Source of the DNA: Acarospora socialis
Taxonomy: Eukaryota; Ascomycota; Lecanoromycetes; Acarosporales; Acarosporaceae
Assembly: GCA_025617375.2 (NCBI GenBank)
Contig: JAMYGW020000005.1
Location: forward strand, 434,001 to 498,000
Direction of reading: 5' to 3'
DNA length: 64,000 bases
Shown: piece after piece, positions 57,008 to 64,000 of the stretch
Layout of the letters: every line of letters begins with the position of its first letter
Position numbering within the stretch: position 1 is the stretch's first letter
Translations under genes and position numbers: made by a program
Notes under the pieces: generated by a model
What the model was told of the DNA's origin: nothing
Databases searched by the model: none
Seen by the model: the letters and a program-made list of their open reading frames with translations, nothing else

Positions 57008-57721
57008 ATGGAACGCCAATTCAACGATAAGTCTCCTGTGGTAAACCAGGTGTTGTTCAATCCGGACTGGATCTACGGCATGATGTGCCCAAAGGCGCCG
57101 TATGTCAACCGACAGCTGATCTGGCACATGTACAGTGGACAGGCTTACGGTATGTGTTTTCCATACTCTTTCCATACTCTTCTCCGCTGTTAGAGGACCA
57201 GGTAGGCTGTCTACTGAATCGGGTTGTAAGCATGAAGATATGGAAGTGACTGCGCGGTGCGCGATATGGATATGGATCGCGAGTGCCAAGCCGCCAAGCC
57301 ATATCACGCGATTACTGCCTTGCTCTGGAATAGAGGCTGCAAGGCGTCCGTGTAGTCCTGAAGTCCTCTGACACTCGCTCTTCCCCTGCTTGTTTCCCTT
57401 ACAATAAGCCCCAGCAACCATAAACTAACCTTTCCCCAACCAGGAATCTTCCACGGCGACCTCGACTTCTACTTCGGCGGCTTCGACGCCCGCGACCGCG
57501 TCCACAAGATCGACGTCTCCAAATGCCGCATCTACTTCCTGACGGGCGAGTACGACTGGTCCACAACACCCCAAATGAGCAAGGCCACAGCGGACAAGAT
57601 CAAGGGCGCGAATTTCAAGGCCATGGAGGGCTTGGGGCATTTCCCCGCCACGGAGAACCCCAAGCGGTTCGTGCCATATTTCCTTGATGCTGTGGAGTGG
57701 ATTCAGAAGACGAGGAAGTAG
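57008..57721 (+). pseudogene. C-terminal half of an alpha/beta hydrolase (truncated gene)
   Basis: Exons 57008-57149 and 57444-57721 encode 139 residues. The second exon carries the back half of an alpha/beta-hydrolase fold: FHGDLDFYFGGFDARDRVHK, then IYFLTGEYDWSTTP with the expected acidic residue, then KAMEGLGHFPATENPKRFVP with the catalytic His, and FLDAVEWIQKTRK as the last helix. Exon 1 supplies lid-region sequence (NPDWIYGMMCPKAPYVNRQL). The nucleophile elbow GxSxG and the N-terminal sheet are missing, and nothing upstream supplies them. The intron is long (294 nt) but has GTATGT and CCAG ends. Either a truncated gene or one whose 5' part was displaced. It resembles hydrolases often found in fungal secondary-metabolite clusters, but no cluster is visible. 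Confidence 0.6.
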
Positions 57722-58327
57722 TGGAGGTTTTGGAGGACTTTGTTGTGAAGACGGTCCTGGAGATTCTGTATTCTCTATGTGGTTGTGTACTAAGAACAGT
57801 TTGAGACTACTGGGAATCTCGCCTTAGGAGTGGCACCTTTCATGAATATCTTCTTAATGCGCAACTTCAATCAGATCTAGCTTCCGTTGAATCAATTCAA
57901 CTGACTGCCGTGTCACACTCGGTGTACTATAGTGTAGTCGTAGCGCCGGTGTGGCTTGCCAAGGCCAGGGTAGACTCTGTGGGGCGGCGCCGTCGGAGCG
58001 CGAGGCTGATCTAGTCCTTGAGACCTCTTTGTAGGCATATGCTTTGACTGTGTTGTCCTGCAAGCATGATCCCTTCTTCGAGAACGAATTGGGCCTGTTG
58101 CAATTGATTGGTCAATCGCGCCATCTTATAGTCGCTTAAGCACTGAGTGAGGATTCGCTCAAGTCTGGCCTCAGTCTGTACCCTACATTGCTGATATACA
58201 ATCACGCACAGAGGCTGACTGAGGGTCTGTACTTTGAAGCATATGGTCGTGGACTGCGAGAATACAGAGAGGTCTGGAGAAGGTCTCGTTCATGCTACTG
58301 GTCGGACTGAGTCGAATTCCACCTCTG
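57722..58327. other. Intergenic between convergent genes
   Basis: No gene seen; 3' flanks of the hydrolase fragment and the Hsp70-like gene. Confidence 0.5.
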
Positions 58328-60649
58328 CTAGAATTTGACAGAGACGCTCTCTGAACCAATCCTCTTGCCCCTGTAGTATACAGAGAACTCGACAGATGCA
58401 CCGGACGGCATCATCTTGACGGTGTAGCTTGCCTTTTTGCGTCGCTTTCCCTTTGGGCTGAGCCAGTCATCCAGCTCTTCAACCGAGTCACAGAACGTTC
58501 CCCTAATCGTACACAACTTGTTCATGGCCGAATCAAACCTTAGTGGAGGCTTGTCACTCGTGTTCTCGAAAAACTCTTCGCAAATCTCTACCCCTTCGGA
58601 CTTCTCATCGTAATAGTACAGCCTATGAAACTTTATCTCAACAGGCCTTAGTTTGGAAATATTGTCGCCCTTGTATAACCGCAAATCAGCTTTTGACAAT
58701 CTCAAGCTGGGTGTTATAGAAAGACGTAATGCAATGTGACAGACCTTGTGGAGAAACCAGCTCATCACATCTTCGACAACCCATCCGTCTTCCCTATCGC
58801 TCCAGGCGCGATCTTCCGCGTTGTGAATTGACTTATCGTATCTCTGATAATAAGGTAGCCCAACGCTGAATCTTGCGATGGTGGAAATGATGCTGATACT
58901 ACTGACGAGGGTCGCCGCATCCTCATCAGCTTCAGTCGCAGCTGGGGCATCCATAAAGCCTTTGAGAACGGCCCCACGACAGATCGCCGTGCGCCTGTCG
59001 AGAAACAAATTAGCCATCTTCACGTCCGTAAGTGACAAGGACTCAGGAGTTACTTACGGCTTCATACTACCCGGTGATTGCAGTATGTCAATGTCTTCAT
59101 ATCTGTCTTGCAAGTATTCGAAGAGGTATGGACTTGATCCAAAACCCCCTACCAGCATGATGCCCTGAGAAACGATTAGTCATGCCCTGTTATGAATGGG
59201 CATTGATACATCTCGCGGCATCTAAGAAATTACATTGACGGCTTTGTTTTTGTTCAAGGCCCCTTGAATCTGATTGTCAATGAGATCTGCGATGTTGCGA
59301 ATGACCGCTGTGAAGCTTTCTTCGATGTCCGAACTAGATGTACATGTCAAAATGCGGTCCACGGTCGCAGTATTCCTAGAGTCTGAGGCAGCAAACTTAC
59401 CTACTGAAATGTATCCGCCCATTTCTAATGTGCGGCGCCCGAGTTCTATCGTTGCGATCGCCGTCCTTGAAAGCTTCCGCTGGAATGGAGACAATGAATT
59501 CCTTGCCGACACTGTTGTGCATCTTGAAACTCGGCTTGATGCTGTACTCCCACTCGGCTTTCATGACCTTTCGAATACCGGTAGAGCTAAGGGCACTCCA
59601 TTTCCGGCCCAGGCGAGCTTTGCATATACTCTCGAAAGCTTCGTCTATGAAGACTCCACCACATAAGCCGCCTTGTCATGTATTAGTCGCAAAGTGTACA
59701 TTGTTTGACTTTCAAAGCCAGGACTCTTCTCAAATACACCACTTACCTGTGCCAACAACGGCTTCGCATAGCGAGATAGGATCATTCTTGTCGACCTCGT
59801 AGGTGGTCAAATCCTGCGATAAACATAGTCAGACTTAGTGAAGTATATGTTAGAAATGCACGCGTACCACTGTGCCACCACCCGCATCGCAGACTATGTA
59901 TACATCACCTATGCCAACTTCTGTACGGTTTTCGAGGAATGTGGCTATTGCTGCGGCCTCCGGTTCTGGAGCAAAAGAGTGTGTCGTCTGTCCCGCAGGT
60001 CGTGCCTTGAGAATGCCTGCTTGCTGGAGAGCTTTGGTCATTGTCAGGCGACAGTAGCTCTTCCAGATAGCAGGAACAGTGATGACGACGTGCAGCCTCA
60101 TTGCATCGACTATATTACTCCCTCGGGCTTTTGTAATCGTGCGAAGGATGTGTTTCCAGAGAAGTCGTAGGTAATTGGCCACAATTTCTGCCGCACTTTT
60201 CCCACTATCCTTGACCGCACGCCGGCTGCGTATGAGATAGTCTGATTGTGAGACTTCAGCAGATATATCCTCATTGCGCAGAAGCAGTAATTTGAACCAC
60301 CGAATTGGTTCCGCGTCGCAAGGTATCTCGTATCCCCACGTCATCTGGTCATGCTCGTAGAAGATCTCGGTGGGCACTTTCCCTTCTTCATGGCCTGTCC
60401 CAGGCCAGCTTGTCACAACATTAATATGGTCTTCCTCTATTTCGGTGTTGGAAGCCCATGCTGCACCGGAGTACCTATAAGTCTCTGTCAGCTCTGAATT
60501 TCTAGCCTCGCGTTGGTCTCTTGCGTTGTGCCAAAATCAATACCGATCACCAGGAAATCGTCAAGGTCCCAATTCTTCTTTTGCTTCAGCCTGCTGACGA
60601 GCTTTCTGGATGTCCATGCTATTCTTTCTTCTGCATGATCTTTACCCAT
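58328..60649 (-). CDS. Hsp70-like ATPase (HSPA12-type actin-fold protein)
   Basis: Seven exons on the minus strand: 60649-60525, 60474-59868, 59813-59747, 59671-59401, 59333-59234, 59164-59058 and 58994-58328, giving 647 residues. Actin/Hsp70 ATP-binding motifs appear in order: phosphate-1 VIGIDFGTTYSGAAWAS (spanning intron 1), LHVVITVPAIWKSYCRLTM, phosphate-2 VYIVCDAGGGTVDLTTYEV (spanning intron 2), GGLCGGVFIDEAFESICKA and adenosine motif IMLVGGFGSSPYLFEYLQDR. The C-terminal part is not a normal Hsp70 substrate domain. It is a diverged beta-rich region ending GKRIGSESVSVKF, so it is unlikely to be a classical chaperone. Such genes are often expanded in Pezizomycotina. Intron 1 (60524-60475) is GC-AG, with donor ACAAC then GCAAGA. 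A second Hsp70-like gene starts at 63846. Confidence 0.88.
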
Positions 60650-61147
60650 GTTGTAGGTAGATTCAATCGCAATGACTCTTCATACAACTCTCAAAGAAAA
60701 ATTTTGAGGCTAAGTTTTGTGTGAGAGTAACCCTGGACATCATCTGAAGATTGAACCCCGTGTATCCGCTGACAGGCAGTTGCCCGAGATTGCAGTGTAG
60801 GCGCTAGGCTATAGCTTGATGGGTGACGTGGCGGCCGTCAATGGTCTGTGCTGTGCATGAGGCGTTTCACTGGCCCCCCACACAGCTTGAGGTAAAGCGG
60901 CCAGGAATATGCAGAGTACTGCACCAGGAAACCATGACTTGATGGGAGTCGTCACACGGCTCGACCCTAGGCGCCGAAGTTAGTCCCGAACAGCTGACCA
61001 GACTAGTGCCAGGTCATGCAGATAGGCCTATTTGACCTGTCCTAATTGTCCTATAGCTGGTTGAAACGGACGTTCAAGTAGAAACTACTGCTTGAGCTTA
61101 AATTTTGGCTCGCAATTCCACCGTTCTTTGCTGCATTCAATTTACAT
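60650..61147. promoter_or_regulatory. Divergent promoter region, Hsp70-like gene (-) and unknown gene (+)
   Basis: 498 bp. No defined site recognised. Confidence 0.4.
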
Positions 61148-62587
61148 ATGTTGCGTTACTTGCGTAACACCGTTCCCACGGCACATACTCACAAGAATCG
61201 CCGCGGCACCAGACCGGCCGCTGCAACAACCCCGATGAATACCCCTGGAGAGGACAGCGCGACCGCTGCCTTCAACTCTTCGGCGGAATCCCAGACCAGA
61301 ACGTGGCAGCCTCAAGGAGTTCTGGCTGCTTCCCCAAGTGATACACTTGGGTCGACGACTGACTCCAAGGCTGTGCACAAAGTGTCTGCAGAATACACCG
61401 GTGCCCATGAGAGTGACCACCAGGACAAAACGACCAGAGCTGGGAAGGAGACGTCGGTGACCACAAGTCACAATGAGCTCCTTGGACTACTACAAGAGAA
61501 GCAACAAGAACTCGAATCGAGGCAGCAAGCATACACTAATGTCCACAAAATGTGGAAACTTGCTGCCAGTGAATTGAACAGACTCAAGACCGAAGGTCTC
61601 ATGTTCCATCAGGTCACAGATCCAGAACTCATTCACAATGTGAAACAATTACGATTTGGTGTGCGTGACTTCGTTGTTCAGTATTTCACCGATGGACCAA
61701 ATCGACCACATCTGTCCGATAAGTTTTTGGAAGAAGCCACGAAATATACAGCAAAAGATACTGGCTTCATACAGCAATGGATGCACAACGGCCAACAAAG
61801 GGAGGTCTTTCTCCAAGCATACCTTTGGGGCTTTCTCCTTGACCATGTATTTGATACTTTCTCCTGGCTTCCAAACGATGCAAGACTGAACGAAAGTATG
61901 GTCAACTTGTGCAATCATTTAGGTGAGAGTCGCTTTCTAGCTAAAGGTTCTGTCGGGCGTCGAGAAGCTAGTGAGCTGACTTTGATTGTAGTGCTGCCGG
62001 ACAGTCATTGGTCCAATCCTGCCAGCTTTGTAGCCAAGCGCAAGTATGGCATGTGGAGAGCGAATACTGTCAACCTCCTCATCCAGACACTGGATGTGGA
62101 TGGAATGAAGGGGAAAGAGCTGTGTGAGAAGTGGTCCAGTGAGCGAGCCTCTGAAGTGTGCAAACACCTAAGACCGTTCACAGACTGTGACGCAGGTGTC
62201 CTCCAGGCACGACTGTCTTCAATCATCTGTGATTCGGTAGGACTAGACAAGTTGATCAGCAGACAAGTGGCGCTTGTTCAATGGATTCACAGCCCCAAAA
62301 CCAGCTCGCAATCATTCAATCCCGAAGAGATGGAGCTGGAGCAAGGGGTGATGCATGTTCTCGCACAGGTCGTACAGTTGTCATTTGCGCCAGGGTTGAC
62401 AAAACAGGGCAAATCCACAGGAGTGGATTTCGACAAAACGTGCACGCTGCTGAAGGCGCAAGTCGTTCCCTGGAGACAATTTCAAGAAGTCGACTCGCGT
62501 AGACCTTCTACCATGGAAGGTATGGGTCCCGGGTCCGATTGGTCGAAGGGTCGAGAGGGCGGGCTGCACTCTCTAGCAGCGGCATGA
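61148..62587 (+). CDS. Unknown protein between two Hsp70-like genes
   Basis: Start ATG 61148. Probable exons are 61148-61922 and 61992-62587, giving 456 residues; without splicing the frame is also open (479 residues). The 69-nt intron is inferred from GTGAGA...TTGTAG ends and from an awkward insert in the unspliced protein. The N-terminal 100 residues are polar and disordered. A coiled coil follows (HNELLGLLQEKQQELESRQQ, to about residue 150). Then a helical domain: VKQLRFGVRDFVVQYFTDGP, GQQREVFLQAYLWGFLLDHV, KYGMWRANTVNLLIQTLDVD and MELEQGVMHVLAQVVQLSFA. The YFTDGP-type domain occurs in many fungal hypothetical proteins, to my recollection, without known function. The tail is Gly/Ser-rich. 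Confidence 0.75.
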   Translation: MLRYLRNTVPTAHTHKNRRGTRPAAATTPMNTPGEDSATAAFNSSAESQTRTWQPQGVLAASPSDTLGSTTDSKAVHKVSAEYTGAHESDHQDKTTRAGKETSVTTSHNELLGLLQEKQQELESRQQAYTNVHKMWKLAASELNRLKTEGLMFHQVTDPELIHNVKQLRFGVRDFVVQYFTDGPNRPHLSDKFLEEATKYTAKDTGFIQQWMHNGQQREVFLQAYLWGFLLDHVFDTFSWLPNDARLNESMVNLCNHLGESRFLAKGSVGRREASELTLIVVLPDSHWSNPASFVAKRKYGMWRANTVNLLIQTLDVDGMKGKELCEKWSSERASEVCKHLRPFTDCDAGVLQARLSSIICDSVGLDKLISRQVALVQWIHSPKTSSQSFNPEEMELEQGVMHVLAQVVQLSFAPGLTKQGKSTGVDFDKTCTLLKAQVVPWRQFQEVDSRRPSTMEGMGPGSDWSKGREGGLHSLAAA

Positions 62588-63845
62588 CATTAGCCGAGTG
62601 ATAGCCTTAAGGAGACCATACCAAATAGACTATAGGACTTTCGCTACGTAGCTGCTCAGAATGCTTTTCTGGCGCTGCTCTGGCTATCATATCGCAAAGG
62701 TCAAGTCACACCATCTCAAGAGTTGATTGGTTCTTAATGTTGCTTCCGTAGGCAGGTCTGCTAAAAGGTATCCTGCAGACATCAGCCAAGGTGAAGCAGC
62801 ATCCTGTGGTATTTCCGTTTGCAGTGCGCATGAACGTGTTTGCCTTTGATTGGCTTGAGGGCAAGTTTAGCGTTGTCTGTCTGCACACCGGTCAGATGTC
62901 TATGGCTACAAAGTGCTGTCCAGGCCTGTGGCGAGATCATCTGCAAGACTTGAATACGAGCCGCTCTCAGCCTGATTGGTTGCGAGGTCGCTGTTCTTTG
63001 TGGATTCATCACTTCTTCAGGTGACTGAGGCATTTTTCGATAACAGAACTCGGTGCTTTGTTTCAGGCTCCGCTGATAGTCTTAGGCTGAAATACTACGT
63101 GGCAGCATACGAGTACACGCCCCGTGCCTGCAACAAAAGTCTGTTTGCCGCGCTTGATCCTCGCCGCCAGTGTGGGTATTAATGAGGCTGAAAGTGGTCC
63201 AACTTTGCAGAGGCTTGCATGAAGACTGCAAGAGCTGCGCGTGATTTGGTGGATAGTATTTGCTAACCCCAATCCAGCTAACTTTGGCATGAACCCGGGC
63301 GTTGCTTGGCAAGCCAGTCCAGACCCTTCATTGCCTTCTCATCGTAATAAGGCGTTCAGCTTTGAGCGAGTCAGAGGCAGTCAATGATGTGCTTCTGAAC
63401 CGCACTATGCAGGAGCTGTCAAAAGTTTCGATAGTCACTTGTCAACGGGGCACAGGATCAAAGCTTCTGCGAATATCTGAGACCCGGCCTCTGGTGTTTG
63501 ACCGTCCAAAGGTCTTGCTGGCCTTGAAGCAGGCACAGTTGATGCAGCGTGAGGGGCTAATTGCTAGACTCACCCCGTATAGCAGGCATGGTATCTTCAA
63601 GACTACTTGAGTCGCTTAGGTTGACCGAATCAAGGATCAGCTTCGTTAGCGTAGGCTGTCCGGGCACTCACTCTGCTCTGGCTGCCGGAAATAGAAATCA
63701 AACTGAAACATCATCAAGAACAACAGCATGGTGGCTCAAGAGCCAGTTATGAGCGTCGGACCTTGTGTGCCCTCTTATAGTTACCTCTACGTACATAGTA
63801 GATGACATTCTCAGGGGCTGCTGGTCTTGCAATCATTGATAAAAG
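62588..63845. other. Intergenic: no convincing gene
   Basis: Only short, unsupported ORFs on both strands. Includes the promoter side of the Hsp70-like gene at 63846. Confidence 0.5.
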
Positions 63846-64000
63846 ATGTCTTCAGAGTTCCAACTGGCCACACACCCCCGAAATCCCAAACTAAGCCCAC
63901 AGTCCCACCACCCTATTTCGGACGCGGAAGAGGATGTCGTAGTTATTGGCATCGATTTTGGAACAACGTGAGTTTTCATAGTTTTTCCATGTCAGGCTTT
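63846..64000 (+). CDS. Second Hsp70-like gene, first exon only (runs off window)
   Basis: ATG at 63846; exon 1 is 63846-63967. It encodes 40 residues of a polar N-terminus (MSSEFQLATHPRNPKLSPQS) ending in VVVIGIDFGTT, the phosphate-1 motif of the actin/Hsp70 fold. A GTGAGT donor follows at 63968. The intron sits at the same codon position as intron 1 of the Hsp70-like gene at 58328-60649 (after the second base of the final Thr codon). This supports a shared origin. The rest lies beyond the right edge. Confidence 0.75.

Noticed and set aside
1-64000. LTR elements, LINEs, CRISPR arrays, rRNA genes
   Set aside because: No reverse-transcriptase motifs, paired long terminal direct repeats, spacer-repeat arrays or rRNA-like sequence were seen.

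Overview
This is 64 kb of nuclear DNA from a filamentous ascomycete (Pezizomycotina). Evidence for this is the many short introns (about 50-80 nt, GT...CTAAC/CTAAT...AG), a HET-domain gene, a CYT-18-type mitochondrial tyrosyl-tRNA synthetase, an eisosome Pil1 gene, an Spc7 kinetochore gene and a fungal Sip1/raffinose-synthase-type GH36 gene. Gene style suggests Dothideomycetes, but that is inference and the genus cannot be fixed from the sequence. Exon limits below were set by eye from splice signals plus preservation of the family protein across each junction; nothing was aligned or searched.

Region 1-49 kb is mostly ordinary core genome. In order: 3' part of Spc7/KNL1 (+, 1-3498, cut by the window edge); Pil1 eisosome protein (+, 4568-6199); an unknown coiled-coil protein (+, 7467-8601); a full ABCC transporter (-, 9076-13898); a secreted GH55 beta-1,3-glucanase (-, 15242-18003); a tiny two-exon gene with an 11-residue repeat (-, 19844-20106); CAF-1 subunit Cac2 (+, 21016-23455); a TA-flanked MITE (23982-24276); a LigD-type 3'-phosphoesterase domain protein (+, 24683-26269); mitochondrial succinate-semialdehyde dehydrogenase (-, 26600-28420); a HET-domain protein (+, 28697-30986); raffinose synthase/Sip1 GH36 (-, 31167-34272); mitochondrial TyrRS (+, 35091-37148); MSH6 (+, 37434-41391); an unknown acidic, probably nuclear protein (-, 41913-42943); an unknown mitochondrial-like membrane protein (-, 43618-44502); glutaminyl cyclase (+, 44859-46172); and nucleolar GTPase Nog2 (-, 46552-48945).

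Region 49-64 kb looks accessory. A 3.8-kb stretch has no convincing gene. It is followed by a lineage-type ORF, a HET-like relic, a very well preserved long-inverted-repeat MITE (54388-54914), a membrane-protein gene whose frame changes once, the C-terminal half of an alpha/beta hydrolase, an HSPA12-like Hsp70 ATPase gene (-, 58328-60649), an unknown gene (+, 61148-62587), and the first exon of a second Hsp70-like gene that runs off the right edge (+, 63846 onward). Two Hsp70-like genes pointing away from each other around one unknown gene is the most system-like arrangement here, but no functional link is shown.

Several core genes serve genome maintenance (Spc7, Cac2, MSH6, possibly the LigD-PE protein). 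They are interleaved with metabolic genes in both orientations, so this is probably coincidence rather than a cluster. No rRNA, tRNA, CRISPR array or LTR/LINE element was recognised.
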